Positions 45,761 to 55,378 of a stretch of DNA of 64,000 nucleotides are shown here, piece by piece. How positions within the stretch are numbered: the stretch's first letter is position 1; every line of letters starts with the position of its first letter. The stretch covers positions 372,001 through 436,000 of the forward strand of contig NZ_SZZH01000001.1 of the NCBI RefSeq assembly GCF_005298075.1, read 5' to 3'. The translations under genes and the position numbers were made by a program. The stretch comes from Nakamurella flava (GTDB taxonomy: Bacteria > Actinomycetota > Actinomycetes > Mycobacteriales > Nakamurellaceae). The notes beneath the pieces are model-generated. The model searched no databases. It worked only from the letters and a program-made list of their open reading frames with translations, and had not been told where the DNA came from.

Positions 45761-46903
45761 GTGCGCAAACGACTGGTGGTGTGCTGTGACGGCACCTGGC
45801 TGACCTCGGACAGCCTGCGGGTGTCCAACGTCGAGAAGTTCGCCCGGTGCGTGAAGAACGAGCCCGACATCGACGACGCGGGCGAGTGGGTGCAGATCGT
45901 GCATTACGTGGCCGGGATCGGTACGGCCACCGGCGGGGTCGGGCGGCTGTGGAGCGCGGCGTTCGGCACCGGGTTGCTGGCCAACCTGGTGTCGGCCTAC
46001 CGATTCCTGGCCTTGAACTACGACCCGGGCGACGAGATCTACATCGTCGGGTTCAGTCGCGGCGCCTACACCGCCCGGTCGCTCGCCGGCATGATCGAAC
46101 AGGTCGGGTTGCTGACCCCCGAGGCGGTGGTGGGTAACCAGTTGCGCCGCGCCCTGATCCTCTACCGCAGCCGCGGAGTGGTGCGGCGCCGGCGGACCAG
46201 CACCATCGCGACGTTCCGGCGCCGGTACTGCCACCCCGGGGTCGATATCGCCTTCCTCGGCGTCTTCGACACCGTCGGCGGTCTCGGGGTGCCGTTCCCC
46301 AGCGTCGTCCAGCGCCGGTACCGCTTCCACGACGTCTCACTGGGGGAGGCGGTACTGGTCGCCCGCCAGGCGCTGGCGCTGGACGAGGGCCGGTACCGGT
46401 TCCGGCCCTGCCTGTGGGAGGCGCCGCCGGGGTCGCCACCGATCTCCCCGGACCGGGTCCGGCAGGTCTGGTTCCGCGGCGACCACAGCGACATCGGCGG
46501 CGGGCACGCGGAGACCAGGTTGTCGAACACCACGCTGCGCTGGATGGTCGCCGAGGCCGAGCGGGTCGGCCTGGCCTTCAATCCGCGCCTGCTCGACATG
46601 TCGTTGCAGGACACCGAAACCGTCGTTCCGTTGCGCACTCTCGGCCGGACCTACCGGCTGATCAACGCCGTCGTCCGCTGGTCGACCCGGTTGGCCGGGC
46701 GGCGGAACGACCGCTTCGACGGTGACCGGCGGGTGCTGGAGGTGCGGCCCCGGGACGTCAACGTGTACCTGGCCCGGTCGGCGCAGGAGTTCTGGACGAC
46801 GGACCGGCGCTACCGGTCGGTCGCGGCCAATGTCCAGCGCTGGTGGGCCGAGTTCCCGGACGAAACGAGCCGGGCATTACGCATCGAGGTGGTGCCCGAC
46901 TGA
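45761..46903 (+). CDS. DUF2235 (Tle1-like) putative phospholipase/hydrolase
   Basis: The 380-residue protein has the DUF2235 pattern: RLVVCCDGTW at the N-terminus, the nucleophile elbow VGFSRGAYTARSLAG (about residue 95-110), FLGVFDTVGGLG, and VWFRGDHSDIGGG with the likely acid and His. In proteobacteria this fold includes Tle1 type VI lipase effectors, but many soil actinobacteria carry stand-alone intracellular versions. There is no signal peptide and no T6SS gene nearby. Role unknown. The GTG start lies 38 nt after pgi. Confidence 0.82.
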   Translation: MRKRLVVCCDGTWLTSDSLRVSNVEKFARCVKNEPDIDDAGEWVQIVHYVAGIGTATGGVGRLWSAAFGTGLLANLVSAYRFLALNYDPGDEIYIVGFSRGAYTARSLAGMIEQVGLLTPEAVVGNQLRRALILYRSRGVVRRRRTSTIATFRRRYCHPGVDIAFLGVFDTVGGLGVPFPSVVQRRYRFHDVSLGEAVLVARQALALDEGRYRFRPCLWEAPPGSPPISPDRVRQVWFRGDHSDIGGGHAETRLSNTTLRWMVAEAERVGLAFNPRLLDMSLQDTETVVPLRTLGRTYRLINAVVRWSTRLAGRRNDRFDGDRRVLEVRPRDVNVYLARSAQEFWTTDRRYRSVAANVQRWWAEFPDETSRALRIEVVPD

Positions 46904-46932
46904 CCCCCCGGTGGGGCGGGTACAGACCCGGC

Positions 46933-47364
46933 ATGGCCATCATCGACAGCTCCGGCTACGCCCACGTCCGTCTGACCGTCACCGACATCGCCCGTTCCAA
47001 GGCGTTCTACGACCAGATCTTCGGCTGGCCGGTGGCCATCGACCACTCGGCGGAGGCCGGGCAGCCAGGGGTCTCGGAGTCGCAGGAGAAGTTCTACGGC
47101 GGCTGCGTCTACCAGCTGCCCTCCGGTTCGCTCTTCGGTCTGCGGCCGGTCGGCGACGACCGGTTCTCGCCCGATCGGACCGGTTTGGACCACCTCAGCT
47201 TCCTGGTGAACAGCCGCGACGACCTGGTGGCCGCGGCCACCGCGTTCGACGAGGCCGGCGTCGTGCACGGCGAGATCGTCGACCTGACCGATGCGGGCAT
47301 CGCGTTCCTGTCGTTCCAGGATCCGGACGACATCAACGTCGAGCTGACCGCCCCGCTGAGCTGA
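46933..47364 (+). CDS. VOC-family (glyoxalase/bleomycin-resistance-like) protein
   Basis: The 143-residue protein has the paired beta-alpha-beta-beta-beta modules of the vicinal oxygen chelate fold: YAHVRLTVTDIARSKAFYDQ, then GLDHLSFLVNSRDDLVAA and FQDPDDINVELTAP, with His and Glu in metal-ligand positions. It may be a lyase, dioxygenase or resistance protein. A TACAGA hexamer ends 6 nt before the ATG. Confidence 0.83.
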   Translation: MAIIDSSGYAHVRLTVTDIARSKAFYDQIFGWPVAIDHSAEAGQPGVSESQEKFYGGCVYQLPSGSLFGLRPVGDDRFSPDRTGLDHLSFLVNSRDDLVAAATAFDEAGVVHGEIVDLTDAGIAFLSFQDPDDINVELTAPLS

Positions 47365-47373
47365 GGCCGGACC

Positions 47374-48159
47374 ATGGATCTGGGTATCGCCGGCCGCCGC
47401 GCCCTGGTCACCGGAGCCGATTCCGGCATCGGTCACGCGACCGCGGAACTCCTGCTGGCCGAGGGGGTTCGGGTCGCCGTCACCGACCAGGACGCCGACC
47501 GGCTGGCCGACGCCTGGTCAGGTCGTGACGTGGTGACGGTGGCCGCCGACCTGACCTCGAATGCCGCCGTCGACGAGCTGCGGCGGGAGGTGGCGGCGCG
47601 GCTGGGTCCGATCGACATCTGCGTGCAGTCGGCCGGGATCACCGGCGCCCAGGGTCTGTTCCACGAGATCGACCAGGACGGCTGGGAACAGGCCATCGCC
47701 GTCGACCTGCTGGCCCCGGTCCGGCTGGTCCGCGCGTTCCTGCCGGACCTGCGGGCGTCCGGGCACGGCCGGCTGGTGCTGCTCGCCTCGGAGGACGCCG
47801 TCCAGCCGTACGACGACGAGCTGCCCTACTGCGCGGCGAAAGCCGGCATCCTGGCCCTGGCCAAGGGGTTGTCGCGGTCGTACGCGACGGAGGGTCTGCT
47901 GGTGAATGCGGTGTCACCGGCGTTCGTCCGGACGCCGATGACCGACGCCATGATGGACAAGCGCGCGAAGGAGAACGGCACCGACCGGGACGAGGCGATC
48001 GCCTCGTTCCTGGACGAGGAGCGGCCCTACCTGGAACTGAAACGGCGCGGTGAGGTGGCGGAGGTCGCCGCGGTCATCGCGTTCCTGTGCTCGGACCGGG
48101 CGTCCTTCGTCAACGGCTCCAACTACCGGGTCGACGGCGGCTCGGTCGCGACCATCTGA
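47374..48159 (+). CDS. SDR-family oxidoreductase (261 aa)
   Basis: This short-chain dehydrogenase has TGADSGIGHATAEL, VQSAGITGAQG (NAG-like), LLASEDAVQPYDDELPYCAAK with the catalytic YxxxK, and SFVNGSNYRVDGG at the C-terminus. NAD(P)-dependent reduction of an unknown carbonyl or sugar is expected. It follows the VOC gene by 9 nt and is probably co-transcribed. Its last 37 nt overlap the convergent sigma-like gene. Confidence 0.87.
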   Translation: MDLGIAGRRALVTGADSGIGHATAELLLAEGVRVAVTDQDADRLADAWSGRDVVTVAADLTSNAAVDELRREVAARLGPIDICVQSAGITGAQGLFHEIDQDGWEQAIAVDLLAPVRLVRAFLPDLRASGHGRLVLLASEDAVQPYDDELPYCAAKAGILALAKGLSRSYATEGLLVNAVSPAFVRTPMTDAMMDKRAKENGTDRDEAIASFLDEERPYLELKRRGEVAEVAAVIAFLCSDRASFVNGSNYRVDGGSVATI

Positions 48160-48464
48160 TCCAGCTGCTCGCCGATGCGGGCGGCGGCCCAGGGGGTGAA
48201 GGCCTCGTCCCGGCCGGGCGACCAGCGCAGGATGGCCCGGCTCAACGCGATCTCCGCGGCGTCGAGGGTCCGGCGCTGGCTCGCCCCCGGGCGGCCGGCG
48301 TAGCGGTCGACCAGCTTCCGGGCCATCGGCAGGTGGTGGCGGAAGAGCGCGTCCTCGACGTGGGCGGCGGTGAGCCGCCGGCCGTCCCGACGGGCCTCCA
48401 GCAGGGCCCGCCAGAGGTGGCCGTCGGTCCGTGGGTGGACGGTCGCACGGATGCTGACGCTCAT
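48123..48464 (-). CDS. Truncated sigma-70 region 2-like protein
   Basis: This 113-residue protein aligns by eye to sigma-70 regions 2.1-2.2: LFRHHLPMARKLVDRYAGRP corresponds to the first helix, and AAEIALSRAILRWSPGRDEAFTPWAAARI to the core-binding DLVQVGxxGLxxAxxRFDP-AFSTYA segment. Regions 2.4, 3 and 4, which bind the promoter, are missing; the protein ends soon after. It may bind core RNA polymerase without DNA recognition, or be a relic. GAGGGGA precedes the ATG at 48464. The SDR gene overlaps its 3' end antisense. An upstream extension to 48629 is unsupported. Confidence 0.6.
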   Translation of the reverse strand: MSVSIRATVHPRTDGHLWRALLEARRDGRRLTAAHVEDALFRHHLPMARKLVDRYAGRPGASQRRTLDAAEIALSRAILRWSPGRDEAFTPWAAARIGEQLDQMVATEPPSTR

Positions 48465-48832
48465 CGTGTGTCCCCTCGCGCGACCCGACGGCCGGCAGCT
48501 GCTCTGCCGGCCGTGGCCGGACGTGTCCCCGCCCACCGGTCCGGGCGGGCTGACCCCGATCGTGGGGCACGGGAACGGTGGTACCCGCCGGACGCGGTGG
48601 TGATCGCCGGTTCGTCGACCGTCTTTCATCCGCGCTTCACCGCGAGTCCACCCCGCGGTGCGATCTCGACCTCGACCTGAGGGTGAGACACGCCGCCAGG
48701 CCTGCGACCTGGGGTGCTGCCGGCGGTGGTTTCGACTCGCCCGTCACTGTCGGGCCCCCGTGCTAGAACGGACTCTGCTCGACCGTGCCCGCCGGGGCTG
48801 CGGGGCATTGGCTGTGGGAAGTGGGGCGCTGC
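48465..48832. other. 368-nt gap before dnaE with one perfect palindrome
   Basis: ACGGCCGGCA (48488-48497) pairs perfectly with TGCCGGCCGT (48505-48514) around a 7-nt loop, 24 nt from the sigma-like start; it may be a leader hairpin or operator of that gene. The remaining part contains no gene I can support and no clear dnaE promoter; GGGAAG and GTGGGG just before 48833 may serve as ribosome-binding site. Confidence 0.5.
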
Positions 48833-51800
48833 GTGACGTCGGCCGGTTCGGGGAGCGACTCCTTCGTCCACCTGCATGTGCACACCGAGTACTCGATGCT
48901 CGACGGAGCCGCGCGGCTGGGTCAGCTGTTCTCCCGCACCGCCGAAATGGGCATGCCGGCCCTGGCGATGACCGACCACGGCAACGTGTTCGGCGCACAC
49001 GACTTCTACCGCCAGGCCAAGGCGCACGGCATCAACCCGATCATCGGGCTCGAGGCGTACGTCACCCCGGGCACCTCCCGGCACGAGCGCACCCGGGTGC
49101 GCTGGGCCAACGGCGGCGAGGACGACGTCTCGGGCGCCGGCGCCTACACCCACATGACGCTGTGGGCCGAGAACACCGCCGGGATGCACAACCTCTTCCG
49201 GCTGTCGTCGCGCTCGTCGCTGGAGGGTTTCTTCTACAAGCCGCGGGCCGACCGCGAGTTGCTGGAGACCTACGCCAAGGGGCTCATCGCCACCACCGGC
49301 TGCCCGTCCGGCGAGATCCAGACCTGGCTGCGGATCGGCAACTACGAGAAGGCGCGGGCCAGCGCCGCCGAGTTTCGCGACATCTTCGGCAAGGACAACT
49401 ACTTCCTCGAGCTCATGGACCACGGCCTGGGCATCGAGACCCGGGTCCGGGATGGCCTGCTGCGGCTGGCCAAGGACCTCGAGCTGCCGATGGTCGCCAC
49501 CAACGACCTGCACTACACCGACGCCGCCGATGCCGACGCCCACGAGGCGCTGCTGTGCGTGCAGTCCGGCAAGACGCTGGACGACCCGAACCGGTTCAAG
49601 TTCGACGCGCGCGACTTCTACCTCAAGTCCCCGGCCGAGATGCGAGCCCTCTGGCAGGACAAGTACTCGCTGCGCGAGGCGTGCGACAACACCCTGCTGA
49701 TCGCCGAGCGCTGCGCGGTCGAGTTCGACGAATCCTCGTCCTACATGCCCCGGTTCCCGGTGCCCGAGGGGGAGAGCGAGCAGAGCTGGTTCGTCGCCGA
49801 GGTCGACCGTGGCCTCGCCCGCCGGTTCCCGGACGGGATTCCGCCCGAGGTGCGCAAGCAGGCCGACTTCGAGGTCGACGTCATCCTGCAGATGAACTTC
49901 CCCGGCTACTTCCTCGTCGTCGCCGACTTCATCAACTGGGCCAAGAACAACGGCATCCGGGTGGGCCCGGGGCGTGGGTCCGGCGCCGGCTCGATGGTCG
50001 CGTACGCCATGCGGATCACCGACCTGAACCCGCTGCAGCACGGCCTGATCTTCGAGCGGTTCCTCAACCCCGACCGCGTCTCGATGCCCGACTTCGACGT
50101 CGACTTCGACGAGCGCCGGCGCGGCGACGTCATCCGGTACGTGACCGAGAAGTACGGCGACGACCGGGTCGCGCAGATCGTCACCTACGGCACCATCAAG
50201 GCCAAGCAGGCGGTCAAGGACGCGGCCCGCGTGCTCGGCATGCCGTTCTCGGTCGGCGACCGGATCACCAAGGTCATGCCCCCGCCCGTCATGGGCAAGG
50301 ACGTGCCGCTGTCGAAGATCTTCGACCCCTCGCACGCCCGGTACTCCGAGGGCGGCGAATTCCGCACCCTGGTGCAGACCGACCCCGAGGTCAACAAGGT
50401 CGTCGAGATGGCCAAGGGCCTCGAGGGCCTGAAGCGGCAGTGGGGTGTGCACGCCGCGGGCGTCATCATGTCGTCCGACCCGCTGCTCGACCTGATCCCG
50501 ATCATGAAGCGGGAGCAGGACGGCGCGATCATCACGCAGTTCGACTACCCGACCTGCGAGAAGCTCGGCCTGATCAAGATGGACTTCCTGGGGTTGCGCA
50601 ACCTCACGGTCCTGGACGACGCGCTGATCAATATCAAGGCCAACCGGGACGAGACCGTCGTCCTGGAGGACCTGACCCTCGACGACCCGAAGACGTTCGA
50701 CCTGCTGGCCCGCGGTGACACCCTCGGGGTGTTCCAGCTCGACGGCGGGCCCATGCGGGCGCTGCTGCGCTCGATGAAACCCGACAACTTCGAAGACATC
50801 TCGGCCGTTGGCGCGCTGTACCGGCCGGGCCCGATGGGCGCCAACTCGCACAACGAGTACGCCGACCGGAAGAACGGCCGCAAGCCGGTCGTCCCGATCC
50901 ATCCCGAGCTGGCCGAGGTGCTGGCCGACCTGCTGGGCGACACCTACGGGCTGATCGTCTACCAGGAGCAGGTCATGGCCATCGCCCAGCATGTGGCCGG
51001 CTACTCCCTGGGCGCCGCCGACCTGCTCCGCCGGGCCATGGGCAAGAAGAAGAAGGCCGAGCTGGACGCCCAGTTCGAGACCTTCTCGTCGGGGATGAAC
51101 AGCCGCGGGTATTCCAAGGCCGCGGTCAAGACACTGTGGGACATCCTGCTGCCGTTCTCCGACTACGCGTTCAACAAGGCGCACTCGGCGGCGTACGGCC
51201 TGGTCTCCTACTGGACGGCCTATCTCAAGGCCAACTACCCGGCCGAGTACATGGCCGCGCTGCTGACCTCGGTCGGCGACGACAAGGACAAGATGGCCGT
51301 CTACCTGGCCGAGTGCCGGTCGATGGGCATCACCGTGCTGCCGCCCGATGTCAACGCCTCGGTGCGGAACTTCGCGCCGGTCGGCACCGACATCCGGTTC
51401 GGTCTGTCCGCGGTCCGCAACGTCGGCAGCGGCGTCGTCGACTCGATCATCGCCGCGCGCAAGGAGAAGGGCGACTTCACCGACTTCGGCGACTACCTCT
51501 CCAAGGGTGATGCGGCGGCCTGCAACAAGAAGGTCGTCGAGTCGCTCATCAAGGCCGGCGCCTACGACTCGCTCGGGCACCCCCGCAAGGGCCTGCTGAT
51601 GAAGCACGTCGAGGCCATCGACGCCGTGCTGTCGTTGAAGAAGGCCGAGGCCGCCGGCCAGTTCGACCTGTTCGGTGAGATGAGCGCCGAGGACGTCGGC
51701 GGGGCGCTGACCGTCGAGATCCCGGACACCGAGTGGGACACCAAGCTGCGGCTCGGTTTCGAGCGGGAGATGCTCGGGCTGTACGTGTCCGGGCACCCGC

Positions 51801-52369
51801 TGGCCGGCGTGGAACACATCCTCTCGTCCCAGTCGGACACGTCGGTGCCCGATCTGCTGGACGGCACCGCGCCGGACCGGGCCATGATCACGGTCGGCGG
51901 CATCCTGACCAACTTGCAGCGGCGGCTCACCAAGAAGGGCGACCCGTGGGCGTCGGCCCAGCTCGAGGACCTGGCCGGCGGCGTCGAGGTGGCGTTCTTC
52001 CCGAAGGTCTATCAGGAGTGTGCGCTGCTGCTGGCCGAGGACGCGATCGTGCTGATCAAGGGCCGGGTGTCCCGGTCGGACGACCGGCTGTCGCTGCACG
52101 CGCAGCAGGTGATCGTCCCCGACCTGACCGACACCGCCGGCAAGGGGCCGGTGCAGGTCACCATCGCCGCGGCCCGCTGCACGCCGCCGGTGGTCACCCG
52201 GCTCTGCGAGGTGCTGCAGGCCCACCCCGGGCCGACCGCCGTACACCTGCGGTTGACTGGTGGGGCGGGGGAGAAGCGCTTCCAGATCGCCGACCAGTTC
52301 CGGGTCACGCCGTCGTCCGGGTTGATGGGTGACCTGAAGGCGCTGCTGGGCGCCGACTGCCTCAGCTGA
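48833..52369 (+). CDS. dnaE: DNA polymerase III alpha subunit
   Basis: The 1178-residue replicative polymerase has an N-terminal PHP domain ([20 protein letters not shown]), the C-family polymerase core with catalytic acids in [12 protein letters not shown] (about 418), [14 protein letters not shown], the thumb/fingers with [11 protein letters not shown], HhH-type segment, and a C-terminal OB fold ([19 protein letters not shown]). The length fits DnaE1 of actinobacteria. GTG 48833 was chosen because it gives the usual short N-terminus before the PHP domain; an upstream frame to 48785 adds 16 residues. It overlaps the convergent CGNR gene by 8 nt. Confidence 0.95.
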   Translation: MTSAGSGSDSFVHLHVHTEYSMLDGAARLGQLFSRTAEMGMPALAMTDHGNVFGAHDFYRQAKAHGINPIIGLEAYVTPGTSRHERTRVRWANGGEDDVSGAGAYTHMTLWAENTAGMHNLFRLSSRSSLEGFFYKPRADRELLETYAKGLIATTGCPSGEIQTWLRIGNYEKARASAAEFRDIFGKDNYFLELMDHGLGIETRVRDGLLRLAKDLELPMVATNDLHYTDAADADAHEALLCVQSGKTLDDPNRFKFDARDFYLKSPAEMRALWQDKYSLREACDNTLLIAERCAVEFDESSSYMPRFPVPEGESEQSWFVAEVDRGLARRFPDGIPPEVRKQADFEVDVILQMNFPGYFLVVADFINWAKNNGIRVGPGRGSGAGSMVAYAMRITDLNPLQHGLIFERFLNPDRVSMPDFDVDFDERRRGDVIRYVTEKYGDDRVAQIVTYGTIKAKQAVKDAARVLGMPFSVGDRITKVMPPPVMGKDVPLSKIFDPSHARYSEGGEFRTLVQTDPEVNKVVEMAKGLEGLKRQWGVHAAGVIMSSDPLLDLIPIMKREQDGAIITQFDYPTCEKLGLIKMDFLGLRNLTVLDDALINIKANRDETVVLEDLTLDDPKTFDLLARGDTLGVFQLDGGPMRALLRSMKPDNFEDISAVGALYRPGPMGANSHNEYADRKNGRKPVVPIHPELAEVLADLLGDTYGLIVYQEQVMAIAQHVAGYSLGAADLLRRAMGKKKKAELDAQFETFSSGMNSRGYSKAAVKTLWDILLPFSDYAFNKAHSAAYGLVSYWTAYLKANYPAEYMAALLTSVGDDKDKMAVYLAECRSMGITVLPPDVNASVRNFAPVGTDIRFGLSAVRNVGSGVVDSIIAARKEKGDFTDFGDYLSKGDAAACNKKVVESLIKAGAYDSLGHPRKGLLMKHVEAIDAVLSLKKAEAAGQFDLFGEMSAEDVGGALTVEIPDTEWDTKLRLGFEREMLGLYVSGHPLAGVEHILSSQSDTSVPDLLDGTAPDRAMITVGGILTNLQRRLTKKGDPWASAQLEDLAGGVEVAFFPKVYQECALLLAEDAIVLIKGRVSRSDDRLSLHAQQVIVPDLTDTAGKGPVQVTIAAARCTPPVVTRLCEVLQAHPGPTAVHLRLTGGAGEKRFQIADQFRVTPSSGLMGDLKALLGADCLS

Positions 52370-52934
52370 CCGGGATCGCCCCGTTGCTGTCTGCCCCGGC
52401 TCGACCGGTGCGGGCTCGGTGACGCCGGACCGCGGCCCGGTTGGCGCAGCGGACCGAGCAGTACTGCTGCCGGCCGTTTCTGGTGACGTCGACGACGACG
52501 GCGGTGCACGGATCGCCCGGCTCGCGGCCGGCGGCGCAGCGACCCAGGCGGTGCATCCCGCGGGTCGTCAGGTGCAGGGCGGTGCCGACGCTGATCACCG
52601 CGGCCAGCACGGCGGGAAGCGGACGCCCGTCGTCGCGGTAGTGCAGGTGCCAGCCCTCGCCGTCGTGATCGGTCAGCCGGGGATAGGCGGCCACTGCGGC
52701 CATCTGGGCGTTCAGCAGCCGGGCGCGGGACTGTTCATCCGGAGCATCGACGACGGTCAGCCAGTCGTCGATGACGGCCCGGGTCTGCGCATGGTCGTCC
52801 GGGGCGGTCGGGAACTGCATCGTCATCCCGTGGTCGCGGGCCCGGGCCTCGATGCCGGCCCGGTCGGCCGGCCAGTCGTTGGCCAGATCCGCGGCCAGCA
52901 GGACGGCGTACTCGCCGTAAGGGTTGAGATGCAT
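52362..52934 (-). CDS. CGNR zinc-finger (ABATE-domain) putative regulator
   Basis: The 190-residue protein has the N-terminal ABATE-type domain ([20 protein letters not shown]) and a C-terminal CGNR zinc finger: [11 protein letters not shown] followed by [20 protein letters not shown], where the signature CGNR is CANR. These proteins are regarded as stress-response transcription factors. The ATG at 52934 begins just before the conserved domain. The stop overlaps dnaE by 8 nt. It is divergent from the 67-residue gene with only 25 nt between starts. Confidence 0.85.
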   Translation of the reverse strand: MHLNPYGEYAVLLAADLANDWPADRAGIEARARDHGMTMQFPTAPDDHAQTRAVIDDWLTVVDAPDEQSRARLLNAQMAAVAAYPRLTDHDGEGWHLHYRDDGRPLPAVLAAVISVGTALHLTTRGMHRLGRCAAGREPGDPCTAVVVDVTRNGRQQYCSVRCANRAAVRRHRARTGRAGADSNGAIPVS

Positions 52935-52942
52935 AAGACCAT

Positions 52943-52956
52943 GACAGCAGGCTGTC
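52943..52956. promoter_or_regulatory. Perfect GACAGC-AG-GCTGTC palindrome between divergent starts
   Basis: The 14-bp inverted repeat fills most of the 25-nt gap between the CGNR gene and the divergent 67-residue gene, and overlaps CAGGCT (52948-52953), which ends 6 nt before the latter's ATG. A dimeric regulator bound here would block both genes. The CGNR protein itself is the natural candidate. Confidence 0.5.
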
Positions 52957-52959
52957 GGC

Positions 52960-53163
52960 ATGACGACAACAGCAGCGGCGACGGTCCCCGTCGGCGGTCC
53001 GATCGAGTTGGGCCACGAGCACGGCTGGATGATCGAATCCCGACACTCCACTTCCCAGGGATGGGTGGTGTACGTGCGATGCGCGGGGTGTGGCGCGCGG
53101 CGGGTTGACGTGCAGGAAAGTGCGGGTGCGATCCCGGTGCCGTACTCCGGCATCGTCCTCTGA
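52960..53163 (+). CDS. Small conserved-looking protein with CxxC (67 aa)
   Basis: The 67-residue protein contains LGHEHGWMIESRHSTSQGW and VYVRCAGCGARRVDV. The CAGC pair, with His residues earlier, could bind zinc. I recall similar short actinobacterial proteins of unknown function. It is divergent from the CGNR gene across 25 nt. It seems too short for the usual gene length cut-offs but its codon use matches its neighbours. Confidence 0.65.
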   Translation: MTTTAAATVPVGGPIELGHEHGWMIESRHSTSQGWVVYVRCAGCGARRVDVQESAGAIPVPYSGIVL

Positions 53164-53292
53164 CCGGTGCCGGTCCGGCGCTCGCCCCGACCAGCGACCT
53201 CCCAGCCTCGGGTGATCGATGCCGACGACTGCGATGGCCGGGGCCGTCATCCACCCGTCCCGGTCGGCGCGCTACGGTCCGTGCGGCGGGGG

Positions 53293-53859
53293 TCAGCGGA
53301 ACTGCGGTGGCCGCTCGCCCCGGCCCGCGTGCTCGGCGATCGCCGCGATCCGCCGGGCCCGGGTGTCCGGCTTTTTCGCCTCCACCAACCAGACGAGCAT
53401 CGCCCGGCGGGCCGACCGGCTGCCGGCGTCCCAGAAGGCGCGACCTCCCGAGGCGTCGAGTGCGACCGCGAGATCGTCCGGCACGACGAGGTTCTCGACG
53501 TCGTCGAGCAGGGTCCAACTGCCGTCGGCCCGGGCCGCGGCGACCACGGCCGCGCCCCGCGCGTGGAGATCCCCGGCCGCTTCCAGGGCGGCGATCCGCG
53601 CCTTGTTCGTCCGCGCCCAGCCACTGCACCGGCGGCGGGGCACGAAGTACAGCGCCGAGAAGTCGGCGTCGATACTGCGTTTCGTGCTGTCCACCCAGCC
53701 GACCGCCAGTGCCTCCACGACCGCCGCCTCGTAGTCCGGGTCCGGCGACGTGCGGCGGGTGACCAACCAGACCGCGGTGGCGTCCTCGCAGTGCTCGCGC
53801 AACCAGGCCCGCCATTGTGCGCGGGTCTCGCAGACCACTTCGGGAACGTCGGCCCGCAT
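53293..53859 (-). CDS. YdeI/OmpD-associated-family protein
   Basis: The 188-residue protein has the YdeI pattern: VVCETRAQWRAWLREH, VEALAVGWVDSTKRSID, YFVPRRRCSGWARTNKARIA, and a C-terminal W-LVEAKKPDTRARRIA. The family function is unsettled; members may bind lipids or antimicrobial compounds. It is the last of four overlapping genes (PadR, membrane protein, lipoprotein, YdeI): its start overlaps the lipoprotein stop by 1 nt. Confidence 0.82.
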   Translation of the reverse strand: MRADVPEVVCETRAQWRAWLREHCEDATAVWLVTRRTSPDPDYEAAVVEALAVGWVDSTKRSIDADFSALYFVPRRRCSGWARTNKARIAALEAAGDLHARGAAVVAAARADGSWTLLDDVENLVVPDDLAVALDASGGRAFWDAGSRSARRAMLVWLVEAKKPDTRARRIAAIAEHAGRGERPPQFR

Positions 53860-54413
53860 CAGGAACCGTTCGGGATCGGGCCGGACGCCGATGGTTGCGC
53901 CACCGCCAAACCCTTGGCGCCACAGATGCTCTCGTCGCCCGGAGCCACCGCGATGCGGCCGTCGGGCAGTACGCAGGCGGCCAGCGGTGCGTCCCCGGGG
54001 TCGTGACCATTCCTCGTCAGCGACTGCCGACAGGCGTCGAGGTAGCTCTCGGTGGTGAGGGTGTTGTCGTAGGGCTCACCGTCGGCCTGGGTGCCCTCCT
54101 TGAAGCCGAAGCCCACTCCGATGCCGTTGTCCATCCCCACGGGATCACCCAAGGATTCGGCGGCGAAGTAGCACTCCGCCGAACCGAAGTCCGTCGGCAC
54201 GACAGTCGTCGGCGCGATGGACGGCACCGCCGATGAGCTCACCGGGGACGGGGTGGTCGGCGCCGCCGGCGAGGGCGTCGTCGCCGCGGCCGGAGTGGAC
54301 GAGCTGCTGGCCGGGGCAGGCGAAGAAGTGGCCGCCGGCCGGGTCGGCGCGGCACACGCCGTCAGCCCGACCGCCGCGACCATCACGACTGCCGCACAGG
54401 TGCCGATCTTCAT
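53859..54413 (-). CDS. Putative lipoprotein
   Basis: The 184-residue protein starts with a lipoprotein signal peptide (MKIGTCAAVVMVAAVGLTAC, lipobox LTAC with Cys-20). A Ser/Pro/Thr-rich linker of about 50 residues follows. The remaining part (SAECYFAAESLGDPVGMDNG; ACVLPDGRIAVAPGDESICG) has no fold I recognise but has four Cys that could form disulfides. It should be anchored to the outer face of the membrane after LspA processing. The ATG overlaps the stop of the membrane-protein gene (ATGA). Confidence 0.75.
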   Translation of the reverse strand: MKIGTCAAVVMVAAVGLTACAAPTRPAATSSPAPASSSSTPAAATTPSPAAPTTPSPVSSSAVPSIAPTTVVPTDFGSAECYFAAESLGDPVGMDNGIGVGFGFKEGTQADGEPYDNTLTTESYLDACRQSLTRNGHDPGDAPLAACVLPDGRIAVAPGDESICGAKGLAVAQPSASGPIPNGS

Positions 54414-55378
54414 GTCGTCCTCCGGTCGCGCTGGGCCAGCAGGCCGCCGAGCGTGCGGACAGCCAACCAGGTGCCGACCGGGAGCACGAGCAGCCAGACC
54501 ATCTCGGCCCATCCCGGGACGTTGGTGAACGGGGAGAAGAAGTCGACACCGCTGATGCCCATCCACCAGCCGTGGCCGGCGACGAATGCGGCGAACAGCG
54601 GGAGCCCGGCGGTCACCAGAGCCCGGCCGGTCGGGTAGCCGAGTCCGACGACGGTCAGGGTCACCAGCGACAGGGTGAGCAGAAGCGGGGACAAGGTGAC
54701 CGGCCCGATCGTCCCGACCGCGAACGGCAGGGCGAACAGCACGAACACCCCGGTCAGCAGGCCGGCCACCCAGACCAGGTGTGTGCGCAGCAGGGCTCGC
54801 CCGGCCCGCAGGCGGTCCGGGTCCCACAGCAGCCCGCTGGCCGCCAGTTGCACGAGCAGGTAGGCGAAGCCGGTCGACACGAACCCGGTTCGCCCGTCGA
54901 CCATCGCCAGCCCCGTCAGGACGGCGAACCATCCGGTCCCGGCCAGCGCCAACCACCGCGGCAACCACGCCGGACCCACCACGGTGGCCAGCGCAGCGAG
55001 TCCCCACCCCGCCCAGACCCCGAGATCGTCCCGGTTGAAGACGAGGAACGACCAGGGCTCGGAGGCCACGGAGACGGCGGTCCGGGCCACCGGGAACAGC
55101 AGGGTCAGCGGTAGGAGGACGGTGAGCAGGGCGGCGGCTCGCCGATTGGCCGCCGGGTCGGGGGACAGGCCCCGCTCGCCGACGGCTCGCAGCCACGTTC
55201 GACCGACATAGCCGAAGAGTGCGAACGTCTCGGCCGGGCCCGAACGGCGGCGGTCCTCGTGGGCGGCGAGCAGCACCGCGATCACCTCGTCGGCCCGGCC
55301 CGCCGGCCCACCGCGGGGCAGCAGGCGCAGGATGCGGCGGTAGCGCAGCTCCCTCGCGTCGCTGACGGGCGCGGTCAT
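54410..55378 (-). CDS. Multi-pass membrane protein in padR operon
   Basis: The 322-residue protein has an N-terminal cytoplasmic part typical of genes next to PadR regulators (RYRRILRLLPRGGPAGRADE) and then about eight hydrophobic segments, for example ALLTVLLPLTLLFPVA and HLVWVAGLLTGVFVLFALP. I recall such proteins as unannotated PadR-linked permease-like proteins. Function unknown. It overlaps the PadR gene and the lipoprotein gene by 4 nt each. Confidence 0.75.
   Translation of the reverse strand: MTAPVSDARELRYRRILRLLPRGGPAGRADEVIAVLLAAHEDRRRSGPAETFALFGYVGRTWLRAVGERGLSPDPAANRRAAALLTVLLPLTLLFPVARTAVSVASEPWSFLVFNRDDLGVWAGWGLAALATVVGPAWLPRWLALAGTGWFAVLTGLAMVDGRTGFVSTGFAYLLVQLAASGLLWDPDRLRAGRALLRTHLVWVAGLLTGVFVLFALPFAVGTIGPVTLSPLLLTLSLVTLTVVGLGYPTGRALVTAGLPLFAAFVAGHGWWMGISGVDFFSPFTNVPGWAEMVWLLVLPVGTWLAVRTLGGLLAQRDRRTT

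Noticed and set aside
42781-45870. A 1029-codon minus-strand frame across the peptidase and pgi genes
   Set aside because: It is antisense to two recognisable genes and shows no domain.
48626-52246. A 1206-codon open frame on the minus strand across dnaE
   Set aside because: It is antisense to a clear DnaE with all catalytic motifs; the translation is a His/Val/Gly/Asp-rich low-complexity product typical of antisense frames in high-GC genes.
53030-53050. A tRNA T-arm-like GATCGAATCCC string
   Set aside because: It lies within the 67-residue coding sequence, and no acceptor or anticodon arm can be formed around it.
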